Assembly: GCA_023525715.1 (NCBI GenBank)
Contig: CM042010.1
Location: 80,787,894 to 80,851,893, forward strand
Direction: 5' to 3'
From: Cichorium intybus
Lineage: Eukaryota; Streptophyta; Magnoliopsida; Asterales; Asteraceae
Length of the DNA stretch: 64,000 nucleotides
The notes beneath the pieces are model-generated. The model had not been told where the DNA came from. It worked only from the letters and a program-made list of their open reading frames with translations, and searched no databases. Positions 41,750 to 51,110 of the stretch are shown here, one piece after another. A program made the translations under genes and the position numbers. Within the stretch, counting starts at the first letter, position 1; every line of letters begins with the position of its first letter.

Positions 41750-44603
41750 GGGTGCCAGTTGTCGAACCAAGCAAAAGTAGAGCATCCATCACCTATCTGG
41801 GAAACTATATACTCCCTTATCTTATCCCGCATATCCAGGATGTTACGCCAGGCAAATCTAGACCCGTATTTTTTGGGGGCATCCCAAAAGTTACGGCCAC
41901 ATAAACGGTATGAGTGGATCCACTTAACCCATAGGGACTCTTTCTTGGAAAGGAGTCTCCAAACATGGGAAGCCATAAGGGCAATATTCCATATAGCAAG
42001 GTTACGAATACCCAGACCACCATGTTCCTTAGGAACGCAAATAGTTTTCCAGGAGACTTTAGCTTTACCACGCTTTAACTCACCATGGCACCAGAGGAAA
42101 CCTCTCATGAGCTTCTCAATATCGTTAGAGTTAGATTTAGGAAGAATAAAAACAGAAGCCCAATAGATTTGAGTAGAAGAAAGAACAGAAAGGATGAGCT
42201 GGAGACGACCAGCAAAGGAAAGAGACTTGTTTTTCCAGTCATTAATCCTGCATTTGACTTTATCAACAAGGCCTTTACAGTCTTTGTGGGCAAGACGCGT
42301 GGTGATGAGAGGAACGCCAAGGTATCGGACAGGGAAAGAGCCCTCAGGAAACTTTACAATAAGATCAATGGCAGCCCTGGTCCTCTCACCAACATTACAA
42401 TAGAAAGCTTCACTCTTTGCAATATTTGGATGGAGGCCAGAAACCCCAGAGAATTCCTCAAGAGAATCACAAATGATTCTAACCGAAGAGCTATCACCAT
42501 GACAAAAGAGAAGGAGATCGTCTGCAAAGCAGAGATGGGTGATACTTTGATCATCACATTGTCTGTGGAATTTAAAAGAGTCAGAATCATGGATGTTTCT
42601 CTTGATCATAAGGTTAAGCACTTCCATGACAAGAGTGAAGAGATAAGGAGAAAGTGGGTCACCCTGCCGAAGGCCCCTTTTACCGTTAAAATATCCGTGA
42701 GTATTCCCATTGATACTCACAGAGTAAGCAACCGTGGAAACACATGTCATGATCCATTCAATCATACGATCAAGGAAACCAAACCCAAACAAGATGGTCC
42801 GCAGAAACGACCAGTCAACTGTGTCGTACGCTTTTTGAATATCAACCTTAAAAGCACACCTAGGAGGACCACGATTACGATGATAATCACGCATGAGTTC
42901 ATGGACAAGAAGGACGTTGTCGGTGATCAAACGACCAGGGATGAAAGCAGACTGGTTTTCATCAACCAGAGAAGAAAGATGGTTTTTGATACGATCCGCA
43001 ATAATCTTGCTGATACATTTGTAAACAACGTTACAACAAGCTATAGGGCGGTAATCAGTGACTTTGGAAGGGGAATCAACTTTAGGGATCAGCGCAAGGA
43101 TGGTGCTGTTGAAAGACTTAAGAAGTTTGCCAGAATAGAAGAATTCCTTAACAGCCATACAGAAATCAGGACCCACAATATCCCAAGCAGTCTTGAAGAA
43201 CTTAGCAGAGAAACCATCAGAACCAGGAGCTTTATCATCACCCATCTGGAACAGGACACACTTAACCTCCGCGTCAGTAACAGGAGTAAGCATGGCGGCA
43301 GACTGGAGGGGGAGAGCTTATTAGAGAAGAGGGAATAAGGATCACGAATAGCAGTGGAAGGCTGGGGAGAACCCAAGAAGGCTTGAAAGTGAGACACAAA
43401 CAGATTAGGAAGATCATTCCCCGAGATCCAGTTACCTTGAGCATCCTGTATAGAATTAATACGATTGCGAGATTTACGGCTTTTAACCGCTTTGTGGAAA
43501 AAAGCCGAATTTTTATCACCCTCACGCAGCCAGTTAACCTTAGCCTTTTGTTTTAGGAATCTCTCTTCATCCAGGCTAGCGTCGTTATAAGCGAGCAGAT
43601 ACCTGCATTGTTCTTCACGGAGATCCTTATTGAAAGGATCCCGATCCAAAGCAATCTGAACTCTATCAAGCTCATTACGAAGAGAGATAACCTTAGAAAA
43701 GAGGTTTCCCTGGTTGCGAAGCATCTTACGTATAGGCATTTTCAGATTTTTAAGGTTTTTGAAAAGCTTATACATCCGATATCCAGTGATATTGGGGTTC
43801 CAAGAAGAGGCAACAATCTGCTTGAAATCGTTCTTATAAGTCAGGAAATTAGGGAACTTGAAAGGTTTAGGATGGAAAGGGGCACGATGGGGGAGAGAAA
43901 GCACAGCAGGAGTATGATCGGACGAACGGTAAGGGAGAAAATTGACAGTAGAGGAGGGGAAAGAAGCAACGAAGTGAGTATTTCCCATGACACGATCGAT
44001 CTTTTTGAGGATGCCACCCGAACCATTAGGAGACTTGGTCCATGTGTAGAAGAGACCTTTATAATTAAGATCCTCCATTTCCATCAGATTGACACAGTCC
44101 CTGAAGTCCTCCATGGCACGAGAAATACCAGATGACCCGGAGGTGCTATCTTTAATATCAAGAGCAACATTGAAATCACCCAAAATAATCCAAGGGGTAT
44201 CTCTAACCATATTCTTATGGACCGTAAGAGAATGCCAGAGAGAGCAACGCATCATGTGATCATTATGAGCATAGACGAAGGAGCAGAAAAATGATTTATT
44301 AGTATCACGAATATTAACTTTGAAATGCATAACTTGATCATTTAAGTCGATAAGCATCATATCAATGGCAATCGGATCCCAGGCAACCACAATTCTAGTC
44401 CCTCTAGGGGAGAAGAGACCGTTGGACGACCACGACCAAGAGCCAAAAGTACGACTACAGATAAGAGGGAGGTTATGGAAGGAAGCAAGAGTCTCAAGAG
44501 AAGCACAAATATGAAGATTTTGATCTCGGATAAGATCTCTCAAGCCTTTCTGATGAGAAGGCTTACAGAGACCTCGGGTATTCCATGCAGCGATGTTCGT
44601 CAT
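41750..44603 (-). pseudogene. LINE-D ORF2, inverted N-terminal part (endonuclease and RT), frameshifted
   Basis: On the minus strand, the ATG at 44603 overlaps the ORF1b stop (ATGA). The endonuclease motifs WNTRG, GDFN and SDH are present. The frame is lost near 43310, where a run of six C in the other copies is five C here. The RT region follows in the next frame, with KAPGSDGF, GLRQGDPLSPYLF and FADD. The copy ends at the inversion break, after FDNWHP. The zf-RVT part of the same protein lies in the plus-strand piece at 46221-46982. The protein cannot be made as one chain. Confidence 0.94.
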
Positions 44604-45865
44604 ATGGAGACTTTGAGTGGGGTGGACTCCATCTGCTCGGACACCGGAGTTATCATAGGTTGATCATTAAATGATCCATTCTTATCAACAATGAACTTGG
44701 CAGTCTCACCATCATCAGAGTCGACCTCAATACAATTGTCCTCGTCAAGAAGGTTATCATCATCAGGATCAAAATCATCAGGTCTAGTATAGGAAGGAGC
44801 ATCAGTAGGGGGTATGGGGAAGGAAGTAGAACGAGTATCCATGGCATCAGATGAACAAGCCTCTAGAACAGAGAAGGCGTTGAATAAAGGTGTGGAGGAT
44901 TCAGACTGATTTATGGCCTGGGAGGGAGATAGACGTATGATAGGGCTAGGGAAACCTACAACACCTATTGAATCCTTCTGGGAGGGAATAGTAGAATGAG
45001 GTAGAATGGGATTGCCTTTCTTTAAAAGGACAGGTCGAAACTCGGATCGTGACTTATTATTACTTTTATAATTTTTATTATAAAATTTATTTTTTGAAGA
45101 TTCTTTGGCCATCCTAACCCTTTGGGTATTTATCTTAGAATTACTTTGTGGAATATCATTAGAGGTATTTTCATTATTTTGGCCTTTTTTCGTTATATAT
45201 TTCTTTTTAGTAACCGGCGTAAATCCATCATCAAGTTGTATAGGAGAATCTACTATTACATGATCAATATGCATTTTATCTTTGGTCTTAGCTTCATTAA
45301 TCTTAGAGATGACATGCATACAGTTGTTCGTTTCATGACCATAAACCATACAATGAGAGCACATAGGTGGTTTCCATTCATACTCAATACGTAGAGTATG
45401 GGTGGAAATTTCTAGAGTATCCGGATCCGGAATTCGGATAATCACTTTATCCACCCAAGAGGATTTAGTGGGGATCTCAAGAAGGACACGGGCATAAACA
45501 GATTTGCCAGCCGCATACTTGCACATATTAGCCGTATAAGAGTCCATAGCAAGAGGCTTACCAATTTTTGAAGCAATGTGGCTAAGACCATCATCACTCC
45601 AAGCCTCATATGGAATATCATGGATTTTAATCCACAGAGGAAGCTTGTCGTGATTGTTTTTATGTATACTAAGACCGGGCCGCCATTTTTGCATGACAAT
45701 CGGGACACCCTTAAAAGTCCAGGGTCCATGGGTAATAACATGATGAAGACCATTATCATCACTAAATTTAAAAAGATAAACACCTTTTCCATTTAGAAGG
45801 ACATCTTGAAGACCATGGATAGACCACATTTTTGAAGCTAGATAACGAACATCAGAGTAGTTCAT
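44600..45865 (-). CDS. LINE-D ORF1b: DUF4283-like / CCHC protein, open frame
   Basis: A 421-residue open frame beginning MNYSDVRYLASKMWSIHG. It carries the DUF4283-like region (about 1-150), the knuckle CSHCMVYGHETNNC (about 169-182), a Lys/Asn-rich basic segment and an acidic C-terminus ending in LKVSI. It starts inside the ORF1a stop (ATGA at 45862-45865), directly after a seven-A run, exactly as in LINE-C. Nearest relative here is LINE-C ORF1b, with many substitutions in the tail. It is a member of a truncated, inverted element and is probably not expressed from its own promoter. Confidence 0.85.
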   Translation of the reverse strand: MNYSDVRYLASKMWSIHGLQDVLLNGKGVYLFKFSDDNGLHHVITHGPWTFKGVPIVMQKWRPGLSIHKNNHDKLPLWIKIHDIPYEAWSDDGLSHIASKIGKPLAMDSYTANMCKYAAGKSVYARVLLEIPTKSSWVDKVIIRIPDPDTLEISTHTLRIEYEWKPPMCSHCMVYGHETNNCMHVISKINEAKTKDKMHIDHVIVDSPIQLDDGFTPVTKKKYITKKGQNNENTSNDIPQSNSKINTQRVRMAKESSKNKFYNKNYKSNNKSRSEFRPVLLKKGNPILPHSTIPSQKDSIGVVGFPSPIIRLSPSQAINQSESSTPLFNAFSVLEACSSDAMDTRSTSFPIPPTDAPSYTRPDDFDPDDDNLLDEDNCIEVDSDDGETAKFIVDKNGSFNDQPMITPVSEQMESTPLKVSI

Positions 45866-46218
45866 TTTTTTCCGACAAAATAACCACAGATAGTCCTAGC
45901 AAAGGTTTCACAAACTTTGGTAACGGCCTTTAAAGGAATATCAACAGGCACATTAACATCATTACATAAATTTGGAATAAAACGAAAATTATCGTTAGCG
46001 TGTTTTTGGGAGCCAGTAATGATATTAGCATGAGAGTTATGAATTAAAGGTAACATACGAGTCCAAGCATTTTTGTTTCTAATTTTATTATCATTATTTA
46101 AATTATGAGAATTTAAATTTTGTTCATGGGGTTTATACTCAAATGTCTGTGATTTATTGTCATCTATGACATGTGGTTGCAAATGGGCAAACGGGATATC
46201 GACTTGGCCAATTAAAGA
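45862..46218 (-). pseudogene. LINE-D ORF1a C-terminal fragment
   Basis: Minus-strand fragment of ORF1a cut off at the inversion junction near 46218, so it has no true start. Homology to LINE-C begins around the SHNLN region and runs through FRFIPNLCNDVNVPVDIPLKAV and CETFARTICGYFVGKK to the stop. The last codons are GGA AAA AAA TGA (45862-45873), the same slippery-type sequence as in LINE-C, although nearby bases differ (TTTTGTCGG against TTTGTAGG). Confidence 0.88.
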
Positions 46219-46220
46219 CT

Positions 46221-46982
46221 AAATTCTTGTCTGTGCGTGACATCCATGATGCGGGTTTCACTCCTGATACTAAGGTTGCTGACCTGGTTCTTAACGGATC
46301 TTGGGTTCGGCCTAATTCTTGGAGAGATTCCCATGGTGCTCTTCTTTCTCATAACCCTCCTTCTATTTCAATGTCCGTCCCTGATAAACTCCTTTGGAGA
46401 TCTAGAGACGGTCAACTCTCTCCTTTCTCTGTTCGATCTGTGTGGCAGTCTATTCGTCCCTATCACCAACCGGTGTTTTGGTTTCATCTTGTTTGGTTCT
46501 CCCAGAACATCCCCAGACATGCTTTCATTCTTTGGGTTGCTCTTAAAGATCGTCTTAAGACTCATGATAAAATCAAAATTTGGGACACTAATTCCAATCT
46601 CATATGTGCATTCTGCGGGGACTGTCCGGATTCCCTTTCCCATCTCTTCTTTGAATGCTCTTTCACTTCTTTGGTTTGGCATGACCTCCATCATGTCATG
46701 AATCTCTCCTTCTCCACTGATAGCTGGTCTGATATCATTAGTCAACTAAACCCCATTAATAAGAACAAGACCATTTGGTCCATCATTAGAAAACTTGTTT
46801 TTGCTGGAGCGGTCTACCATATCTGGAGGGAAAGAAATTTATGCATTTTTACAAAAATAAAAAAATCTCATCATGCTGTAGTGAATATTGTTAAGGATGA
46901 TATCCGCTGTAGACTGCTGAGTCTCTCTTTGAAAACTTGCACTAATGTTAATTTGGCTAAAACTCTTTGGACCCTCCCTTAA
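46221..46982 (+). pseudogene. LINE-D ORF2 C-terminal part (zf-RVT), direct orientation
   Basis: Plus-strand piece starting KFLSVRDIHDAGF, with zf-RVT knuckle CAFCGDCPDSLSHLFFEC and ending LWTLP. The open frame extends upstream into inverted sequence, but those residues are not homologous. Beta variants throughout (SVPDKLLW, VWQSIRP, TNSNL, NPINKN, LSLKT) place its 3' end with LINE-B, while its ORF1 belongs with LINE-C. It is followed by the usual 3' UTR, hairpin and tail to 47241. Confidence 0.93.
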
Positions 46983-47241
46983 TTTTCTTCATATGCACTT
47001 TCTTTTTTCTCTGCTTGTTTTCGCTTGTATGGTTTGTTTGTTTTGCAGGTTGCTCTCCTTTATGGTCTTGTTTGCTTATGGTTCCTTCTCTTGTTTTGGT
47101 TTCTAGTTTAGCTTGTTGTCCGTTGGGGCCTGTCCCGATGGATTTTCTGTTTTTTGGTGGGGAGTCCCCAGCCTTATATTGTATTTATTCTTTTTATTAA
47201 TAAAATTTAACAGAGGTGCCGCCCTCTTTACCCAAAAAAAA

Positions 47242-47616
47242 AATTAACAATAACCCATCACAACACTTCATAATGGTCCATAACCCATCGCAACCCTGCA
47301 TAATGGTCCATAACCATAACAACCCTTAATAATTGTCCATAACCCATACAAACCTTCATCATGGTCGATAAACCATCACAACCCTTCATAATGGTCCATA
47401 ACCCATCACAACCCTTCATAATGGTCTATAACCCGACACAACCCTTTCTATGGTCCATAACCCATCACAACTCTTCATAATTGACCATAACCAATCAAAA
47501 CCCCTCATAATGGTCCATAAACCTTCATAGTGGTCCATACCCCTTCACAACCTTCATAATGGTCTGTAACCCATCACAACCCTTTATAATGGTCCATAAC
47601 CCTTTATAATGGTCCA
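47242..47616. repeat. Diverged 30-bp satellite between LINE-D and the SINE
   Basis: About 375 bp of irregular satellite starting with the LINE-D target duplication. The last part contains two near-identical CTTTATAATGGTCCATAAC units in tandem just before the SINE. No gene is seen. Confidence 0.92.
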
Positions 47617-47863
47617 CCCTGATGGCCTAGTGGATAAGGCTTAGGACTCTTTCTCTTCTCCCATAAAGAGGTTCCAAGTTCTAATCCCACTCCCTCCCTT
47701 TCCCCATAGGGAGTGTTAGGTTTCAATCAGGGGATGGCCACTGGCCACCTCTCTACCCCCGTAGGTGAATGACCCGGACCACCCTGCTGTCAGGTGTGCG
47801 TGGGCCCCGAGGTTGCTTCATCAGGGTCATCCAAAGGATGGGTCGGGTGGGGTCCTCGGTTAC

Positions 47864-47911
<48 letters not shown>
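47617..47911 (+). mobile_element. tRNA-derived SINE with 47-nt A tail
   Basis: A non-satellite segment of about 248 bp followed by 47 uninterrupted A (47865-47911). An A-box-like TGGCCTAGTGG (47623-47633) and a B-box-like GTTCTAATCCC (47678-47688), 45 bp apart, form the tRNA-related head with an RNA polymerase III type internal promoter. The body then runs through a tRNA-unrelated GC-rich part ending GGTCCTCGGTTACC before the tail. A possible target duplication AACCCATCACAACC (47568-47581 and 47910-47923) exists, but in this satellite such matches can be chance, and 35 bp of satellite-like filler would separate it from the head. The long pure tail suggests a recent insertion. I do not recognise the SINE family. 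Confidence 0.85.
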
Positions 47912-47913
<2 letters not shown>

Positions 47914-48072
47914 CATCACAACCTTCATAGTGGTCCATAACCCATCACAACCCTTTTATAATGATCCATAACCCATCACAACCCTTCATAATTGAGCATA
48001 ACCCATCACAACCCTTCAAAATGGTCCATAACCCAACACAACCGTTTCTATGGTCCATAACTTATAACAACC
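47912..48072. repeat. Diverged 30-bp satellite between the SINE and LINE-C
   Basis: About 160 bp of satellite monomers, ending with the LINE-C target-site duplication AACTTATAACAACC (48059-48072). Confidence 0.93.
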
Positions 48073-48138
48073 AAGCAACAGTGTTCTTGAGTTCTGGTTG
48101 AATTTTAGCATTTTTGTTTTTTCTGGGTGAATTTTTGC

Positions 48139-49872
48139 ATGGCTAGTGATACACCGGGAAAGACTCATGATACCAATCAATTTCTTGCTAATGACATCGG
48201 TGCTAGAGTGGTGCAACAAAAACATGATAACAAGTTTATGATGTTTTCTGCTCAATCGGCTCAGAATTCCAATTTTTATTTCAAGTCTTATAATGAAATT
48301 AAAGAAAACAAACAATCCAAACAAAGGAACCATTATCATACTTCTGAAAAAACCACACTTCTAAATGAATCGGGTGTTAAAGAAGATCAAGCTAGAAGAG
48401 ATAGTCTAATGCAGAAAAGAACTAGTCTTGATGATGTGATTTCTTCCAAGCTCGGATCTGCTTCTCAGAAGTTACAAACCAATATGATCATCGGATCATT
48501 ACACATCCCAGATCTGATATCCACTGGATTAATTCAACCATCTGAAAATATGAATCATGGTGATTTGGACATCGAGACAATGAATGGTGAAAACCGCAAT
48601 AAGGACATGATCTTGGAGGATGATTTGATGAAGAATTTCATGGTGAAGGAAGTGGGTCACGTCTTGGAGGATGATAAGGTGGATGAAGTTGGACACGTAT
48701 ATGATGAAGGAGAGATCCACGTTGATCAAGTCGACGCTGAAAGGAGCAAGGTGGTCGAAAAACATTTGAAAAAACAGTCCATTCGGCTATACGATCAAGC
48801 AAATGTAACCGCTCATGATGGTGACAAACACGACAATCATAAAGCTTCCTCATCGGCACTGCAACAAGACTCGGTTCAAATGCAAGACAAATGGGATATG
48901 ATGGATCAACAACACTCCATGCACGTAAATGTTGATGAAGTCACCGGTATGCTTGCTGATTCGGCTCCACTGAAGCAAAACAGCAAAGTGATCGGAAATG
49001 TTGCCAACATCAACGGTAGGACAAAAGAAGTTAACATTAAAGATCCCTCTGTGGTTGCCGATGTCAATTCCGGTGAATTTACATGCAGTTCAGGTGAATT
49101 CCGATGCAAATCTCCGAGCAATAATAATACCGTTGAAGTTGATGCTACATCCGACATTATTGAAAGCTCTCCAACGTATTTGCCTCATGAAAGATATCCA
49201 ACGGGTTTGTCTCAAGAAAAAGATGGTAATTCCTTTATTCCTTCATATCTTACTTTTCCTAATAATCTAGACCACTTGAAAGGATCCAATGAAACTAATG
49301 ATAAATGTCCCCCATGTGGTCTACACTTGAAAGAATCCTATGGTACTAATGACAAATGTCCACCTTTATGTGTTGACTCTCCCTTTCATTTCTCCTCACC
49401 TACGGATGCAACAAAGGAACCGATGGGTTCTCTTCTTGGGCCTCTCCCAAAACTATTACCTCATTTGAAACCCATTAAACATATGGCTATTAGATCTGCC
49501 CATTTTACCCCCTTAATTGCTACTAATGGATCTATGACTAAACTTCACCCAAAGGACCTTATTGTAGAAGCCCAAAAATCCTTAAATGCCTTTGATTCTA
49601 AACCCCATGGCCATAATGATAATTCTCATAATTTAAATCATGAAAATAAAAATAGAGACAAAAGTGCTTGGGCACGCAAATTGCCGTTACTTAATAATTC
49701 TCATGCTAATATCATTACTGGCTCCCAAAAACATGCTAACGACAAGTTTCGTTTTATTCCTAATTTATGTAACGATATTAATGTGCCAGTTGATATTCCT
49801 TTACTGGCCGTTACTAAAGTTTGTGAAACATTTGCTAGGACTATCTGTGGTTACTTTGTAGGAAAAAAATGA
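48139..49872 (+). CDS. LINE-C ORF1a: N-terminal part of the ORF1 RNA-binding protein
   Basis: The ATG at 48139 (GCATGGCTAGTG) is chosen because the in-frame GTG at 48127 has no support in other copies. The product has 577 residues. The first 490 or so are hydrophilic, rich in Asp/Glu/Lys/Asn, of no recognised fold and without clear similarity to LINE-A or LINE-B except short patches (FSAQ). The last 65 residues (SAWARKLPLLNNSHANI, FRFIPNLCNDINVPVDIP, CETFARTICGYFVGKK) align with the start of the DUF4283-like domain in LINE-A and LINE-B. The frame stops inside that domain at GGA AAA AAA TGA, so on its own the protein lacks most of the domain and the zinc knuckle. It may be a -1 frameshift partner of ORF1b. 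Confidence 0.85.
   Translation: MASDTPGKTHDTNQFLANDIGARVVQQKHDNKFMMFSAQSAQNSNFYFKSYNEIKENKQSKQRNHYHTSEKTTLLNESGVKEDQARRDSLMQKRTSLDDVISSKLGSASQKLQTNMIIGSLHIPDLISTGLIQPSENMNHGDLDIETMNGENRNKDMILEDDLMKNFMVKEVGHVLEDDKVDEVGHVYDEGEIHVDQVDAERSKVVEKHLKKQSIRLYDQANVTAHDGDKHDNHKASSSALQQDSVQMQDKWDMMDQQHSMHVNVDEVTGMLADSAPLKQNSKVIGNVANINGRTKEVNIKDPSVVADVNSGEFTCSSGEFRCKSPSNNNTVEVDATSDIIESSPTYLPHERYPTGLSQEKDGNSFIPSYLTFPNNLDHLKGSNETNDKCPPCGLHLKESYGTNDKCPPLCVDSPFHFSSPTDATKEPMGSLLGPLPKLLPHLKPIKHMAIRSAHFTPLIATNGSMTKLHPKDLIVEAQKSLNAFDSKPHGHNDNSHNLNHENKNRDKSAWARKLPLLNNSHANIITGSQKHANDKFRFIPNLCNDINVPVDIPLLAVTKVCETFARTICGYFVGKK
49863..49872 (+). promoter_or_regulatory. Candidate -1 frameshift site A-AAA-AAA-TGA at ORF1a/ORF1b
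   Basis: In the ORF1a frame the sequence is GGA AAA AAA TGA. It fits the X-XXY-YYZ heptamer for -1 ribosomal slippage (A AAA AAA, 49863-49869) with the stop as the very next codon. The ORF1b ATG (49869-49871) overlaps the stop. A -1 shift would give ...VGKKMNYSDV, aligning without a gap with VGCKMNYSDV in LINE-B. The same heptamer is in LINE-D (45865-45871). Transcriptional slippage on the A run or reinitiation at ATGA are alternatives; plain mutation is the null explanation. Confidence 0.55.
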
Positions 49873-51110
49873 ATTACTCTGATGTTCGTTATCTAGCTTC
49901 CAAAATGTGGTCTATCCATGGACTTCAAGATGTCCTTCTAAATGGAAAAGGTGTCTATCTTTTTAAATTTAGTGACGACATTGGCCTTCATCATGTTATC
50001 ACCCATGGACCCTGGACTTTTAAGGGTGTCCCCATCGTCATTCAAAAATGGCGTCCAGGACTGAGTATTCATAAGAACAATCACGACAAGCTTCCTCTCT
50101 GGACTAAAATCCATGATATTCCCTATGAAGCTTGGAGTGATGATGGTCTTAGCCACATTGCCTCAAAAATTGGTAAACCTCTTGCTATGGACTCATATAC
50201 TGCTAATATGTGCAAGTATGCGGCTGGGAAATCTGTATATGCCCGTGTCCTTCTTGAGGTCCCCACAAAATCTACTTGGGTGGATAAAGTGATTATCCGC
50301 ATTCCTGATCCTGATACTCTTGAATTTTCCACCCATACGCTCCATATTGAGTATGAATGGAAACCCCCTATGTGCTCTCATTGCATGGTTTATGGTCATG
50401 AAACTAACAACTGTATGCATGTCATCTCCAAGACTAACGAAGCTAAGCCCAAAGATAAAATGCCTATTGATCAGGTGATACTTACCTCGCCTATGCAACT
50501 TGATGATGGATTTACGATGGTCACTAAAAAGAAAAGTTTATCGAAACAAGGGCCAATTAATGAAAAGTCTACTAATGATATTCCGCAAAATAATTCTAAT
50601 AGAATTTCCCAAAGGGGTAGGATGGCTAAACATTTATCAAAGAATTACGTCTATAATAAAAACAATCAAAGTAATAATAAGTCTAGAACGGAGAATCGCC
50701 CTGTCCCTAACAAAAACCAACCTACCCCTATGAAGGATACTAACGGTCTAGTTGGTTTCCCTAGCCCTATCCTTCGTCCTTCTTCTTCCACGCCCCTTAT
50801 ACAAACTGCTTCCACCACTCCTTTATTCAACGCCTTCGCCGTTCTTGAGGCTTGTTCCTCTGACGTTACTGATTTTCCGTCTACTTCTACCCCTCTTCCT
50901 CCCCCTAGTGTCCCCTCCCATATTTTTACTGATGATTTTGATGCTGATGCTGATGACCAACTTGACGAGGACAATTGTATTGAGGTCGAATCTGATGATG
51001 GTGAAACTGCCCAGTTCATTGTTGGTGAGAATGGTTCTCATTATGATCAACCTATGATAACTCTGGTGCCCGAGCAGATGGACACCACCCCCCTCCAAGT
51101 TTCCATATGA
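49869..51110 (+). CDS. LINE-C ORF1b: DUF4283-like / CCHC zinc-knuckle protein
   Basis: 413 residues from MNYSDVRYLASKMWSIHG. Residues about 1-150 form the DUF4283-like region (HGPWTFKGVPIVIQKWRPG, PLWTKIHDIPYEAW, AAGKSVYARVLLEVP). The zf-CCHC_4-type knuckle is C169, C172, H177, C182. The rest is a basic Lys/Asn-rich segment followed by a Pro/Ser-rich and acidic tail ending LQVSI. In L1 elements this protein binds the element RNA. It is joined upstream to ORF1a and downstream to ORF2 by ATGA overlaps. Because the domain starts in ORF1a, the functional product is more likely a 1a-1b fusion than ORF1b alone. Confidence 0.88.
   Translation: MNYSDVRYLASKMWSIHGLQDVLLNGKGVYLFKFSDDIGLHHVITHGPWTFKGVPIVIQKWRPGLSIHKNNHDKLPLWTKIHDIPYEAWSDDGLSHIASKIGKPLAMDSYTANMCKYAAGKSVYARVLLEVPTKSTWVDKVIIRIPDPDTLEFSTHTLHIEYEWKPPMCSHCMVYGHETNNCMHVISKTNEAKPKDKMPIDQVILTSPMQLDDGFTMVTKKKSLSKQGPINEKSTNDIPQNNSNRISQRGRMAKHLSKNYVYNKNNQSNNKSRTENRPVPNKNQPTPMKDTNGLVGFPSPILRPSSSTPLIQTASTTPLFNAFAVLEACSSDVTDFPSTSTPLPPPSVPSHIFTDDFDADADDQLDEDNCIEVESDDGETAQFIVGENGSHYDQPMITLVPEQMDTTPLQVSI

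Larger units (their letters stand above)
41748..47241. mobile_element. LINE-D, 5'-truncated L1 with 4.5-kb twin-priming inversion
   Basis: A single insertion flanked by the 16-bp duplication AATTAACAATAACCCA (41732-41747 and 47242-47257). The left part (41748 to about 46218) is LINE in minus orientation, from ORF1 to codon WHP of ORF2. The right part (about 46219-47241) is LINE in plus orientation, from KFLSVRD of ORF2 through the 3' UTR and tail. At the inner break, only about 14 bases of the ORF2 sequence are missing between the two parts. One pair of target duplications around both parts shows that this is one event, not two elements. The 5' part of ORF1 was never copied. Confidence 0.95.

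Noticed and set aside
46173..46220. N-terminal extension of the plus-strand open frame at LINE-D's right part
   Set aside because: These codons lie in inverted ORF1 sequence and the junction. Homology to ORF2 starts only at 46221.
41748..47241. Two separate LINE insertions in opposite orientation
   Set aside because: Only one pair of target duplications surrounds both parts. The minus part has no A tail at its 3' side, and the inner ends are nearly adjacent in the element, which fits one insertion with a 5' inversion.
47617..47695. Stand-alone tRNA gene
   Set aside because: A-box and B-box are present, but no acceptor stem can be closed. The sequence continues into an unrelated body and a 47-nt A tail, which is the structure of a SINE.
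47753..47971. Open frames with poly-Lys or poly-Phe across the SINE tail
   Set aside because: They are translations of the A47 run and flanking satellite.
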